Below are positions 47,501-54,167 of a stretch of 64,000 nucleotides of DNA, piece after piece (position 1 is the stretch's first letter; each line of letters begins with the position of its first letter). Source of the stretch: Heliocidaris erythrogramma (taxonomy: Eukaryota; Echinodermata; Echinoidea; Camarodonta; Echinometridae); the NCBI GenBank assembly GCA_025617745.1, contig CM046871.1, positions 31,813,579 to 31,877,578 of the forward strand, read 5' to 3'. Made by a program: the position numbers and the translations under genes. Under the pieces are notes generated by a model. It saw nothing but the letters and a program-made list of their open reading frames with translations, was not told where the DNA came from and did not search any database.

Positions 47501-48519
47501 TCGACTGTCGTCTCGGGGCATAGCACAGTTGCGAGCTCACCTCGGGCCATATTTTTTTCCGTGCCCCTCAAAGCAGTCAACATTTGTATAAAATAAATAT
47601 AAACTGATACTATTATTATTATTTACCTGACTATCCCTTAGTTTGGATACATCGGGTTTGAGATAGTAGATGATCCCTTCCCGAGCATTGGGTAAAGTGA
47701 CCGCACGAACAAGCAAGATGGTCAGAAGGATATATGGGAACGGAACCGTCACATACACCACCTGTATCAAAAGGAAAATTGTTAAAGTTTTTTTTTAAGT
47801 CACACACGAATAAGTAGGATCGTGACGACATATGGGAACGGAACCGTCACATGACTTCTATCAAAGTGAGAATTCCTGGGGAGGTTTCATCAAGTGTTTT
47901 GTCAATGATTTTTACCGACAGTTGTTATAAGCTACTGAAATCCTTGCATCTGATTGACTGATCGAGAGCATATTTGTCCGTAAAAATCACGGACAAAAGA
48001 CTTGATGAAACGCTCCCCAGATGGCATGTACTTTCAAATGGCTCGACACGACGAACTGTATATGTAAAAGGTTCTAAAGCCTTGCAATTGCTTTTTCTAG
48101 GTTTCTATTGGCATCTTCATATAATTCTAACCAAGCATTTGCTAGCAAGAAGGAGCTACAACTTTTGTTGTTAGCAATTGTTTCCATGGACTAGCAATAA
48201 CTTACATTTACATTCAGATTACTTATTTCAAAAGGAAAGCTTTTGCTCTAATTCACGACGTTTTACCGGATACGTAAGATTCATAATCAGTCGCAACTCT
48301 TCTTATTAAAGAGGAGGGCCCCCGACCCATTTTCTCTCCTCTGTACGGAGTGGCAGATCTAAATAAAATGGCCAGATTACCTTTCCCGATGACTTGACTC
48401 CCTTGCATATACAGAGGTAGATGAGGAACCAGGCGAATGTAAGACAGAGAAAGAGCTGCCAGCTGACTGCTCCAACATCATGGATCCCCTCTGATCGGTG
48501 GATCTGAAGAACCTTACGA
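26442..48519 (-). CDS. SLC6: SLC6 Na+/Cl--dependent transporter (GABA/taurine/creatine type), 3' ten exons
   Basis: Gene model from minus-strand exons 48519-48381, 47761-47627, 42291-42188, 32890-32766, 32369-32257, 31692-31555, 30796-30694, 29578-29475, 27643-27470 and 26534-26442. All phases agree; together they encode 408 residues to a TGA. The protein runs from just before TM4 to the C-terminus. TM6 keeps [11 protein letters not shown]7 keeps TNSATS and TM8 keeps LGIDS, the family's Na+/Cl- site regions. Such carriers take up amino-acid-like solutes across the plasma membrane with Na+ and Cl-. [12 protein letters not shown] and YVYPWWG favour the GABA/taurine/creatine/betaine branch over monoamine or glycine carriers; the substrate is not decidable. 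About 200 N-terminal residues (TM1-TM3) are missing: no exon for them was found to the right. An intron carries an antisense gypsy element. Confidence 0.92.
27395..27445. repeat. Poly-C repeat fragment beside SLC6 exon
   Basis: GGGCACGGGCCGGAAGTGC, a C12 run and GGATCCGCCAATGG. It is the reverse of the start of the repeats at 41514 and 45272. Confidence 0.7.
27470..27643 (-). CDS. SLC6: SLC6 exon, TM12 region
   Basis: Fifty-eight codons, phase 0 on both sides: [40 protein letters not shown] and [25 protein letters not shown] is the hallmark before the last helix. Donor GTAATC. Confidence 0.95.
28264..29255. mobile_element. Element with inverted ends and internal 161-bp tandem array
   Basis: The left end ATTAATACCCCCGCC and the right end GGCGGGGGTATAATTAAT are inverted. 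Between them lie five full 161-bp repeats and a partial one, then a (GACC/GCCC)n stretch. Non-autonomous invertebrate elements with a core of about 160-bp repeats are known (bivalve 'pearl'/Helitron-like elements); equating this one with them is inference. It lies in an SLC6 intron. Confidence 0.75.
28299..29145. repeat. 161-bp tandem repeat, 5.3 copies
   Basis: Units start GACTTTCGGTCAAAAACTGA at 28299, 28460, 28621, 28782, 28943 and 29104, exactly 161 bases apart. The first copy is most diverged and the middle copies are nearly identical. Each contains ATGCCGTTACCATGGCAACG. The minus-strand open frames ([11 protein letters not shown]) are a by-product of the repeat. Confidence 0.97.
29475..29578 (-). 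CDS. SLC6: SLC6 exon, TM11
   Basis: [20 protein letters not shown] then [15 protein letters not shown]-x-x-x-D-I-x-x-M-I-G and W-x-F-I-T-P are family motifs. CAG acceptor, GTGAGT donor, phase 0. The residues QGW before IRPY form a short insertion compared with relatives (from memory). Confidence 0.92.
29649..29741. repeat. (AAT)n/(ACT)n microsatellite
   Basis: ATA/AAT triplets interrupted by ACT triplets, beside SLC6 exon TM11. Confidence 0.95.
29800..29965 (-). repeat. Antisense SINE tail fragment
   Basis: TCCTACCAGGTACCCACTTA, CTAGGTCGAGTGTGGCAAAT and GATTAATGTCTTGTCAAAGG are the reverse of the SINE tail at 54240-54320. Confidence 0.6.
30694..30796 (-). CDS. SLC6: SLC6 exon, TM10
   Basis: [16 protein letters not shown] then [23 protein letters not shown]-x-F-Q-L-F-D-x-Y-x-A-S-G and W-V-Y-G are conserved in this branch. 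CAG acceptor, GTAGGT donor, phase 1. Confidence 0.96.
31555..31692 (-). CDS. SLC6: SLC6 exon, end of TM8 and TM9
   Basis: Forty-six codons, phase 0 on both sides: [40 protein letters not shown] and IPMVTY. V-E-G-F and R-R-E-x-F are SLC6 landmarks. CAG acceptor, GTAAGT donor. Confidence 0.94.
32257..32369 (-). CDS. SLC6: SLC6 exon, EL4 and start of TM8
   Basis: [20 protein letters not shown] then [22 protein letters not shown]-x-F-I-A-Y-P-E-A is the extracellular loop 4 signature. G-I-D-S carries the Na2-site residues. Donor GTAAGT, phase 0. Confidence 0.96.
32435..32662. mobile_element. hAT-like MITE in SLC6 intron
   Basis: Ends CACTGGCGGA and TCCTGGATCCACCCCTG are roughly inverted. Flanks GTATGCCC and ATACGCCC agree at 6 of 8 positions, suggesting an aged 8-bp duplication. 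It lies 65 bases from the EL4/TM8 exon. Confidence 0.6.
32766..32890 (-). CDS. SLC6: SLC6 exon, TM7
   Basis: [18 protein letters not shown] continues into [15 protein letters not shown] and [11 protein letters not shown]-x-T-S is the Na+/Cl--site segment of TM7. TAG acceptor, GTAGG donor, phase 1. Two decayed copies lie upstream at about 32985-33060 and 39549-39640. Confidence 0.95.
32985..33060 (-). pseudogene. Decayed copy of the SLC6 TM7 exon (copy A)
   Basis: On the minus strand it still reads [18 protein letters not shown] then [10 protein letters not shown], against [20 protein letters not shown] of the real exon at 32890-32766. The 3' part of the exon and the donor are lost, so it cannot be spliced in. 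It lies about 100 bases upstream of the intact exon. Confidence 0.88.
33129..33330 (+). mobile_element. tRNA-derived SINE
   Basis: Box A-like TGGTGTAGTGG (33140-33150) and box B GGTTCGAACCC (33185-33195) are spaced as in a pol III promoter. The tail GTCCTTGGGCAAGGCATTTT replaces a tRNA acceptor 3' half. The folding partner of a true tRNA is absent, so it is a SINE rather than a tRNA gene. Confidence 0.8.
33840..34062 (+). mobile_element. Probable LINE 3' end with (AATTG)n tail
   Basis: TATGGACCTCTGTCGTGTGC, GAGTCTGAAATAAAGTC and a (GAATT)n tail form a typical CR1-like 3' end. No RT coding recognised upstream. Confidence 0.5.
34489..34586 (+). repeat. 5' LTR (98 bp)
   Basis: Starts TG and ends CA, as LTRs do. 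It contains the palindrome GTGACGTCAC. No clear TATA box is visible inside. It is followed directly by the primer-binding site. Confidence 0.93.
34587..34601 (+). promoter_or_regulatory. Primer-binding site
   Basis: TGGTGTCAGAAGTGG immediately after the 5' LTR. Its complement ends in the CCA of a tRNA 3' end; a leucine tRNA is likely by analogy with related elements. Confidence 0.8.
34847..35995 (+). CDS. gag: Gypsy Gag with start of protease
   Basis: Starts at the ATG of [18 protein letters not shown]; an upstream GTG is in frame but unlikely to be used. The capsid-like region is followed by a basic segment and two CCHC zinc knuckles ([14 protein letters not shown] and [14 protein letters not shown]), both with C-x2-C-x4-H-x4-C spacing. 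The aspartic protease begins with [10 protein letters not shown] near residue 338. The frame closes at TGA 35993-35995 inside the protease domain; protease-like coding continues in another frame, so the domain is split by a frameshift. Gag packages the element RNA. This copy cannot make an intact protease without frameshifting. Confidence 0.9.
   Translation: MASSDKPCMNWQAKDLNGEWKRFKQHCQFTFGGPLSTKSEKEKVNYLMTYIGDKGREIYLTFQWGTVTRPDGTQVPEKDTLNGVYHKYEAYVQPQKNEIRATVNYHKRKQVDGEKFDNFVTDLKLLVKDCHYQEEDRMVRDAIVLRSSHKSVMEKCLDKGDELTLDMAIAIGQNYESAQDSMKAINDEVDKVHSVHSRKPPRQKFADHKRGKGNNISERNRNQKKSEGLPKRCTRCGYTKHHAGICPAKGQTCANCNKSNHFAAVCRLKRQSAHMVDDLDDSSTQDECLEEHHEEDLMYSKLFAVAEANENVNSIMDDWHVKVKIGEQEVDVTAHIDTGSARSIMPMHVYRKVEQKPKLQKASRRFVSYSDHKLDLRVGVPR
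35992..36135 (+). pseudogene. Protease-RT junction, frameshifted and stopped
   Basis: In the frame of the downstream pol ORF this stretch reads [20 protein letters not shown] and on to SSIDGYP, then TAG at 36133-36135. It carries the second half of the protease and the link to RT. The shift relative to Gag plus this TAG are two separate disabling lesions, unless recoding is used. Confidence 0.8.
36136..38892 (+). CDS. pol: Gypsy Pol: reverse transcriptase, RNase H, integrase
   Basis: About 918 codons open after the TAG. RT lies at about residues 40-230, with [29 protein letters not shown] and the catalytic box as IMDD (residues 173-176). RNase H starts near 318 with [13 protein letters not shown] and keeps the TLAIV and SDHKPL segments. 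Integrase has an HHCC zinc motif (H-x3-H near residue 535, CPEC), then the core D, TDNGSQY and the E of SNGEAV. The C-terminal module has LKPGDPVRM. Between SPTRN and KLPTARKLL the spacing seems shorter than in relatives, suggesting a small in-frame deletion (from memory). Pol copies the RNA and inserts the cDNA. No natural start codon exists for this frame, so it was made as Gag-Pol. Confidence 0.93.
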   Translation: MDETTGTLPGVCTLKIDPTHQPVVHPPRRPPHALAEKIAEKLDDMERNGHIKKVDEPTDWVNSMVTVVKGDKIRICIDPKDLNKAIRREHHPIPTVEEVITSLPGAKVFTVLDAKSGFLQIQLDYESSLLTTFNTPKGRYRWLRLPFGIKSAPEIFQKKMDEMLDGIDGAKAIMDDILIAGRTKKEHDAILDEVLKKAKEYNLKLNMQKCQVRESEVRYVGHLVTSEGLKPDPQKITAVKGMAAPTNKREVQQFLGFVQYLAKFIPGLSEIDKPLRDLTLKDTVFTWGKPQQKTFDALKRLITEAPVLAYYDVSKDVAIQCDASSYALGGVLLQEGHPVAYTSRAMTETETRYAQIEKETLAIVHCCRKFHHYIFGKDTRVESDHKPLQAIFKKPLLAAPMRLQGMLLRLQPYSLEVTYKPGKEVPIGDALSRMNLPETVPDMEPLSVNMMEHIPVTAERYAQFQTCTARELNKLHTMIMKGWSDTKQEVPHSIREYWNVRDQLSVLDGIIYKGMRIVVPTSMRKELLIKIHESHQGTVKSKQRAREALYWPGMSQQIEDIVESCPECSTSQKAQHAEEMLPTKHPDLPWSEVASDLFEYGRSQYLLTVDYYSKFTEVEELSSITSESVIKALKAQFCRHGIPEKLRTDNGSQYVSREFAAFCADYQIEHETSSPRHLQSNGEAVRAVQTVKGLWKKCKDKQLALLDYRTTPLASCNLSPTRNKLPTARKLLEPRPYNRADVKERFNKEKVRQTFYYNKKAYQNLPVLKPGDPVRMTPLPGSKQWLPGTVVQHHRTPRSYVIDHNGRKYRRNRRHLRLSTHEANRRCSATTEAGVNPPWFDRPLETVKTPEQSGRFGPPPRSTGESSSTSQRPPSGSLPEDPSPSPSRQSTPGVVRPSGSAYVTRSGRVSKKPARMDL
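39322..39338 (+). promoter_or_regulatory. Polypurine tract
   Basis: GGGGGAAAAAGGGAGA directly before the TG of the 3' LTR, the expected plus-strand primer. Confidence 0.85.
39339..39436 (+). repeat. 3' LTR (98 bp)
   Basis: Same length as the 5' LTR, differing around GACCTTTTTTG against GACCTTTTATG. Followed by the CAAGC duplication. Confidence 0.93.
39549..39640 (-). pseudogene. Decayed copy of the SLC6 TM7 exon (copy B)
   Basis: On the minus strand it reads [19 protein letters not shown], homologous to [19 protein letters not shown] of the intact exon, with a frame break just before. It shares CTCTGTTTTT and (T)TTTAGTGT/CAGTGT sequence past the exon with copy A, so A and B were duplicated together with flanking DNA. 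It lies just beyond the gypsy 3' LTR. Confidence 0.82.
40386..40480. repeat. (TTCAT)n microsatellite
   Basis: About ten TTCATTTCA units; it is the 3' tail of the antisense LINE fragment. Confidence 0.95.
40386..40815 (-). mobile_element. CR1-like LINE 3' end, 5'-truncated
   Basis: The minus strand from about 40810 encodes [15 protein letters not shown], a TAG, then [19 protein letters not shown] and a stop at 40701. W-N-x-x-P and S-x-x-x-F-K-x-x-x-x-x-x-L is the C-terminus of non-LTR reverse transcriptase proteins. A 3' UTR follows and ends in a (TGAAA)n-type tail at 40386-40470. The GGTCTAAT array resumes on both sides. Confidence 0.8.
40940..41111. mobile_element. 172-bp MITE with about 30-bp inverted ends
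   Basis: GGGTGTTGCAAGAAAGTTGC at the left is complemented by GCAACTTTCTTGCAACACCC at the right, and similarity continues through GATTGATTGCAA. It interrupts the GGTCTAAT array. Confidence 0.88.
41514..41700. repeat. Poly-C repeat, copy 1
   Basis: ATTGGCGGATCGGGGGG, CACTTCCGGCCCGTGC, a long C run, TTTTGGAAGTGAAGTATG and GAATTATGGAGGGAAAC. Nearly the same order of motifs recurs at 45272-45452. Confidence 0.85.
42188..42291 (-). CDS. SLC6: SLC6 exon, TM6
   Basis: [12 protein letters not shown], then [20 protein letters not shown] and FVR. D-A-x-T-Q-I-F-x-S carries the Na+ and substrate site of TM6. L-x-A-L-G-S-Y-N-K follows. Donor GTAAGG, phase 2. Confidence 0.95.
42947..43085. mobile_element. 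Hairpin MITE, copy 2
   Basis: GGGGAGCGTTTCATCAAGCG at the left and CGCTTGATGAAACGCTCCCC at the right; the arms continue through TTTTGTCAGTGATTT. The stem is about 45 bp with few mismatches. The loop has TATAAGCTACTGAAATCCTT. Confidence 0.92.
43905..44640 (-). mobile_element. LINE 3' end, antisense fragment
   Basis: On the minus strand near 44620-44560 it reads [22 protein letters not shown]-x-I-W-N-S-L-P is the classical C-terminal motif of CR1/Jockey-type reverse transcriptase proteins. The 3' UTR ends in (AAAT)n at 43907-43927. Confidence 0.75.
45272..45452. repeat. Poly-C repeat, copy 2
   Basis: Same motif order as 41514-41700: GCATTGGCGGATCC, CACTTCCGGCCCGTGC, C13, TTTGGAAGAAAAGTATG, a second C run, a T run and GAATTATGGAGGGAAAC. 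Confidence 0.85.
45716..45983. mobile_element. hAT-like MITE with TTGCAA flanks
   Basis: Ends CAGTGGCGTATCCAGG and CCTGGATACGCCCCTG are inverted. TTGCAA flanks both sides. Inside are two C tracts in opposite halves and no transposase. Confidence 0.88.
46744..47094. mobile_element. hAT-like MITE with perfect 8-bp TSD
   Basis: Ends CAGTGGCGGCACCA and TGGTGCCGCCACTG are perfect inverted repeats. GTGGTCGG is duplicated exactly on both flanks, the 8-bp duplication of hAT transposition. A second internal CAGTGGCGGCATCAAGG at 46934 suggests a nested or dimeric structure. G and C tracts fill the inside. Confidence 0.93.
47465..47550. repeat. 86-bp hairpin element
   Basis: The left arm (47465-47499) includes GCAACTGTGCTATGCCC; the right arm (47515-47550) includes GGGGCATAGCACAGTTGC. 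The outer ATGGCCC and GGGCCAT pair too. The loop is about 15 bases. Confidence 0.9.
47627..47761 (-). CDS. SLC6: SLC6 exon, TM5
   Basis: Forty-five codons, phase 0 on both sides: [20 protein letters not shown], then [17 protein letters not shown] and [11 protein letters not shown]-x-T-x-x-F-P-Y and G-I-x-x-Y-L-x-P-D are invariant SLC6 motifs. Confidence 0.95.
47878..48018. mobile_element. Hairpin MITE, copy 3
   Basis: GGGGAGGTTTCATCAAG at the left and CTTGATGAAACGCTCCCC at the right. The centre TATAAGCTACTGAAATCCTT is shared with copy 2. It lies between the TM4 and TM5 exons of SLC6. Confidence 0.9.
48381..48519 (-). CDS. SLC6: SLC6 exon, TM4
   Basis: Encodes [20 protein letters not shown] then the helix [20 protein letters not shown] and VKSSGK. 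W-x-L-x-L-C-L and [11 protein letters not shown] are SLC6 TM4 and loop signatures. TAG acceptor; donor GTAATC after AAG, phase 0. One base at the start belongs to a codon split with an exon not found. Confidence 0.9.
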
Positions 48520-48679
48520 CTATAGGCAATTAAGAGAAAAGACGAAAAAAAAAGGAGAGAAGAACATGATTTGAACTGAAAAAAAGAATCAACGTGAAAG
48601 GAAGTATATAAGAGAATGAAAGTAAAGGAAATAAGAGAAGAGAAAAAGTAAAGTGGTATCGATAGAAACATAAACGGAG

Positions 48680-48775
48680 AAAGTGACAGATAAACAGACA
48701 GAAAGACAAACAGACAAACGGTCAGAGAGAGGGGGAAAGGGGTTCAGGTAGAGAGGGAGAGAGGAGGGTTCAAAG

Positions 48776-48811
<36 letters not shown>

Positions 48812-49075
48812 GAGAGGAGAGTTCAGAGAGAGAGAGGGAGAGATAGAAAGAGAGATAGATAGATAGACCGAGAGAAGGCGAGAGGAGGGTGGTTCAAAGA
48901 GAAAGAGCGAGAAAGAGAGAGAGAGAGGGGGGGTGGGAGGAAAGTTCAGAAAGAGAGAGAGAGAGAGATAGACAGAGAGAGGGCGAGAGGAGGGTTCGGA
49001 TATAGAGAGATGGGGAGGAGAGTTCAGAAAGAGAGAAAAGGAGAGAGAGGAGAGGGGGAGGGAAAGAGGGATGAC
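48680..49075. repeat. (GA)n-rich purine block
   Basis: About 400 purine-rich bases with GAGAGA, GATAGATAGA and GGAGGGTTCA segments. A roughly 110-150-base higher-order unit (GAGAGGAGGGTTCA, AAGAGAAAGAGCGAGAAAGA) repeats about three times. Open frames are artefacts. Confidence 0.9.
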
Positions 49076-49544
49076 ATATCTGGGTTGATGGTCATGCGGA
49101 ACATGCTCAGAAAGAGGCAACCATGTTTATCAAATTCTATCAAGGATCCCTCTTGTTGCATTGTCTTGGAAAATCTGGCCCCCCCCCCCCCCCAGAAGTT
49201 TATTACCCAGTTACCCACACTCGACAAATGAATTATAAGGTATGTATTTTGACTGCATTCTCGAATAACATCACAAATGAAAATATAAACAGCCAAACAT
49301 TTCCGTCCAGACAGAAAGTTCATTTCGGGGACAGTAATGTGGTTTAAAAGAGTCCACATTTAATGCTGGGGGATGAACCTAGGTGTGAGGGTCAAGGAGG
49401 GGGCACAGGAAACGTGTGCCTCCTCTATTTTATGACCAATCCCCAAAGTATCCCCTGTTAGATTTTTTGTTTTGTTTTCTTGAATCTGCTCGACTTTAAG
49501 CCAAGTCCAACTATGCACTCAGACATATCAGACCGGGGGGGGGG

Positions 49545-49799
49545 GTGTTTCATAAAGTTTTTCCTGATGTTTTAACTAAGTGTGACTGTATTTCCAATAA
49601 TCTCAATTAAATAATGGTCAAAAATATACTTTGCATTCAAAATATTTCTTATAACAAGACTGTTAATCTACATCTGCACAGTTCAACTTTACTGTTGATG
49701 CAGTTAAAAATGATTGCGCATCCCATTTGGCTTGTCATAATTAAGTCACTCGTAAAGTCATGCGTATACAGCTTTATGAAACACCCCCAGCACACACTT
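49545..49799. mobile_element. MITE-like element (GGGTGTTTCATAAAG ends)
   Basis: GGGGTGTTTCATAAAG at the left and CTTTATGAAACACCCCC at the right are inverted. Part of the same family seems present at 42785-42945. Confidence 0.65.
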
Positions 49800-52252
49800 T
49801 CGCGGGCTAGGGCCTGCACCCCACCCCTTTATTAAAAAATATATATATCTGTATGTGCCACCATGAATCATCGTCATGTAACATGACAACATGGACGAGG
49901 ATACAGAGATCACTATCTCAGTCAATCAGTCAGTAGGAGTTTCGAACCCGGATGCGAAAAGAGCATGCCTGAAAAAACATCTCTAAAGTAAGTGTTCCTG
50001 TTCGCTGTCTGTCTGATCCACTGAGCTTCTCGAAATGCATAAGAACTATAAGTATCACGTGATTTAGGCATGGTAATTTTGTCAGGGAAGTGCTATGACA
50101 CATGTGAGCAATATCTTACAGGTTTGAAATTTCCTGCGCTTTAACAAGAATAATATAACAAAAAGATATATATTCTGCTATCCACCCGTCCCTATCTCAC
50201 ATCTCATTCTGTTTAGCCATTTACACACAAAATTGAGCGAATTTTTACACTAAAATTACGGGGAAATGTATTCCCCCCCCCCCCCCCATATTCAAGTGAT
50301 ATTATTGTTAAGAGTGGCATAGATACTGAGACACAGGGACACAGGGACAAATAACTAACAAAGATATCAGAATCATATAACGAGAGAGCATGAACAGATA
50401 AGAGGGCAATGTGGCCCTCTTACAACTAGCCTGGCGTAAATCATCGAAATCGATGGATATCGCCAACAAAATAACAACAACAACAAGGGGGCAGGGGGGA
50501 ATCTCCACAGCATGCATTTTTTTTTATACCGCCCCCTAAAAATGGTCTAAATAGGTATGATACGGGGCCGCGGCTGTTTCGCCCCCCCCCCCCCCCCAGC
50601 CCTGGATCCACCCATGTATCGGATACAGTCGTTCCCGACTAGTTCAATGCGTATCCTTTGCATGTATGATTCTGATCACCTTATAGTAGACCAGCCAAGA
50701 AGATTTCTTTTTTACTTTGGACGGCATTTTTGGGTAATGCTTGGTGTTCATGCTTAAACTCTTGCAAAAATACTGACGAATAACGTACGGGCGGATGCCA
50801 CGCGCATTTTTGCCAAAAATGCCAATTTTTGCTCAAAATTTGAAAGAATGTCAAAAATCACGATTTTTAATTTTTTGACCTAATATGTAATACCTGATTA
50901 AGACTTTTCAAGTGATATCAGATTTATTTTGAGTTTCACGTTATAAACCTGATTAATACACAATTGAAAGTAGGATATTACACACACATGTATGGCGTAA
51001 TGAAACATAAAACTGATTTACTCAAAATAATACGTTGTGAAAACTACCAATATTTCAAAGTTTTTTACCCAGCGTAAATTTCTCATTTTAAACATTTTTT
51101 CTTGATTAGACACATCATGTATATTGTCATGTCACACACAGAAAAGAAATTATCCGATAAGGTGATAGATAACTCATTTTATGTTATCCCAAATGGATCG
51201 ATGTCTTTTTACTGGATGCGCATTTTTACTGAAAAACACTATTTGAATGTACATCTAGAGTGCATGTACATAAGGCAATTATCCCATGTTTATCAGTATA
51301 GTCTATGGGCCAAAACTGAAATGTCTCCACCCCCTTAGAAATAATCTTAAATTATTTTTTCCCTGTTAGATGGGACCATTAACTATCAGAATATGCTTCT
51401 TCGCCCTAAATTAAGAGGTGGGCGTGGCCACAAGGGCTATTACCATGGCAACGGATCAAGAACAGTAGAATTTTAAGAAAATGTCATGTATTCGTGATTA
51501 AGAAAGGACAAAAACACATTGTAACATTTTAAAATTTTATTTTAAAATAATGTATCAAAAGTTTCTCACTTGATAAAAACTCAAATAAGATTTTAAAAAG
51601 GTGTCCATCATGTTTGAAAATGGCTGTTGCTATGGAAACAGTAAGAAAAAAAAACGTATTTGAACCCAAAACCCCATGATGCTACCGAAAAAGTAAATAT
51701 TAATACATTTGTATTGTACATGATTATCTTCTCTTTTACAGGACGCTCACTTATCAATTTGTTTTTAAGTAAATGGAGGAGACCACTAAATGTGTAGGCT
51801 GTTACCATGGTAACAAATAAATTTATTGCATTTCTAATGAAATACAGAACTATATTTGTTTTCAGCATGAAATAATGGTAAACACCTAATATTGTTTACC
51901 GCCTGTTTGATTATATTCAAAAGTTTAGTTTGGTTAGAGCTAAATTTGATTTATACAAAAAATCTGTTGCCATGGAAACAAAATTAATGAAGATGACATC
52001 TTTCAACTAAAGAAGGAAATGTAACTAACCAATATAAAATATATAGCAATTAGATTAACAAACGCCGTCAGCGATTAAAATCTGCTCGTTGGCTGTGAAT
52101 GTGACCACTATCATAATAGCTGTGACCAAAATTTGGTTGCTAATACAAAAAATGGTGTTGTCGTTCTACCAGAATTTCTGTTTACTTGATTCCAATCTAG
52201 ATCCAGAAGATTTGTGTCCCAAATTTGATTCATTGAAAATTTTATTTATATA

Positions 52253-53218
52253 CAGTTCGTATCAGAAGAAAGTATACCCAACTTAAGTAGCTTCTAATTA
52301 AAAAGTTATAACCTCTATGAGCTTTATTTCATAGTAAAGAAAAACTTCCACGGATGACTCGGCAGCAGGCTTTTCAAACAGTATTGTCAAACTCCTCTTG
52401 TACCAAGTTTGGGCTGAAGTAGCGAGTGCGGGTCAAACCAACTATGCATTAGTTACTTCAGTTGGAAAACAATTGCTGAGTTATTTTCAATTGATTTTGT
52501 GCATTTGAATAGAAAAGGTGTTAAAGTCAACTCAAACTCAAGAAAGCGCTCATTACAAGCTAAATTTAAGATATTTTTTTGCCATTTGATAACACAATGT
52601 TGGCTTCATCTGCATCCCTTTTTTAAGGAAAGCCTTTTACTGAGTCATTAAAAATGGACATTGTTAATTCTCAACGCGTATCCTTCCTTTTCTTCTTTTT
52701 AGTCTTTAAGGTCAGTAAACCTTTCAGTCCATGTGTTATTCGCAAAAAACACCGTGTGCACGGTATGTAGGTGAAATGGTGCTGTTGACGAATGAGCAGA
52801 CAGTTTTTAGTTATCACGGGACAAGAAGTTAGAAGGCTATTGAAATAAATTAAATATTGTCATGTGGACTGAAACAAGGTCATATGGAAGCTTAGATCAC
52901 TTTAAACAATGAAGCATTGAAGAACAAAGAGGATTTAACTTTTTAAAATTATTTTAGACTAAAGTAGCACATTCATATGGCTTGACTCACATTCGTTGCA
53001 TCAGCGTCAGCCAACACTTGGAACAAGGAGATTTTGATATTTTTACTCTTTTTAAAAACCCTGGTGCTCAGTCATCCATGGCAGAAATGTCATGAATGAG
53101 GTAACAATAGACAGACAATAAGCTATTCTTCACCATGAAATAAATTTCAAAATCACATCGATTACAAGATTTTAATTAGAAGCTATCAGACTTGTGTATA
53201 TTTTTTTGATACGCACTG
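52253..53218. mobile_element. 966-bp mariner-like non-autonomous element
   Basis: CAGTTCGTATCAGAAGAAAG at the left corresponds to the reverse of the right end TTTTTTTGATACGCACTG; similarity continues to GCTTCTAATTAAAA, so the inverted ends are about 55 bp. TA flanks both sides (52251-52252, 53219-53220). No transposase frame is open. Confidence 0.88.
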
Positions 53219-53674
53219 TATATATGTATCAATTTATTTATTTATTTCAACTTATTCATACAGGATAAAAGCATGATCAGTATAAAACTGTTTTGCATCA
53301 TGTTCCTGATGCAACAGGAATAAACAATATTAAAGTTATAGCATAAATTGGTAACAAGTGTATAAGAAATTACAAGTAATATAGTTACATAATAAAAAAA
53401 ATTAACAAGTAAAAACAACAATAATAAACGGCTATGAATATTTCAAAACTAACCAATTGAGTATATTATGTAATGTTAAGCCTAATGTGGGATGTGGATA
53501 ACATCCATGTACTAATGAGACTACAGGATTACAAAAACAAAAACATGACCTGTATTTAATAAATATCCCATACATAATTCCTGTAACTTTGTGGATTGTC
53601 ATCTAAATGTTAAACCGTAAAAAGTCAGCACTTTAGAAATTTATTTTTGAAAGTCACACAAAGATCACATACAT

Positions 53675-53675
<1 letters not shown>

Positions 53676-53713
<38 letters not shown>

Positions 53714-53722
53714 ATATATATG
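53676..53722. repeat. (AC)n(AT)n microsatellite
   Basis: ACACAC run passing into ATATAT. Confidence 0.95.
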
Positions 53723-54167
53723 TATAGGGAAAAGGCTCGAGGATTTAGGTCATCTACACATCATTCTATTTGGCAAATCTATCTTTCCACTTGAAGAATT
53801 AAACGAAAGCGCTTGTGGAAGCAAACCTACGGATATCTACTATGTCTTTATTCTCGGAGTGAACTTTATCTTACTTTAAATTATTTTTTCTATACGTTCT
53901 CCCATCTACATTTCTTTACAATTATATATATGTATATATGTATATATGTACATATATCCTTCCTATATCCTATATATAACGTTATTCTCGCAATTTCTTT
54001 CACAATGTATTTATTTCCACGAGATTTGCCAAAGCTGTTGTATATGTTATTTCCTTACAAATAATGCTATTAATAATAATTTATTCTAATGTATAAATGT
54101 ATTCAAAGCATTCGCTTGGATCCAGCTGAGACACTAGCGGCTTGTCTTATTCAAAAACTCATCTGTA

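Larger units (their letters stand above)
42292..47626. other. SLC6 intron between TM5 and TM6 exons
   Basis: No coding exon recognised. It contains a hairpin MITE, a LINE 3' end (43905-44640), poly-C repeats, two hAT-like MITEs, a short hairpin element, and an inverted pair of a GTAGAAGGCTC repeat (about 43325-43460 and 46400-46560). Confidence 0.7.
48520..54167. other. Repeat-rich region upstream of the recognised SLC6 exons
   Basis: No SLC6 TM1-TM3 exon and no other coding exon could be recognised. Contents are a purine block, a GTGTTTCATAAAG inverted-end repeat (49545-49799), poly-C (50272-50287, 50582-50597), a stretch with repeated CCATGG[C/A]AAC motifs (51440-51980), a mariner-like element, and an (AC)n(AT)n run. 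Confidence 0.6.

Noticed and set aside
48770..49120. Minus-strand Ser/Leu-rich frame
   Set aside because: Translation of the GA-rich purine block.
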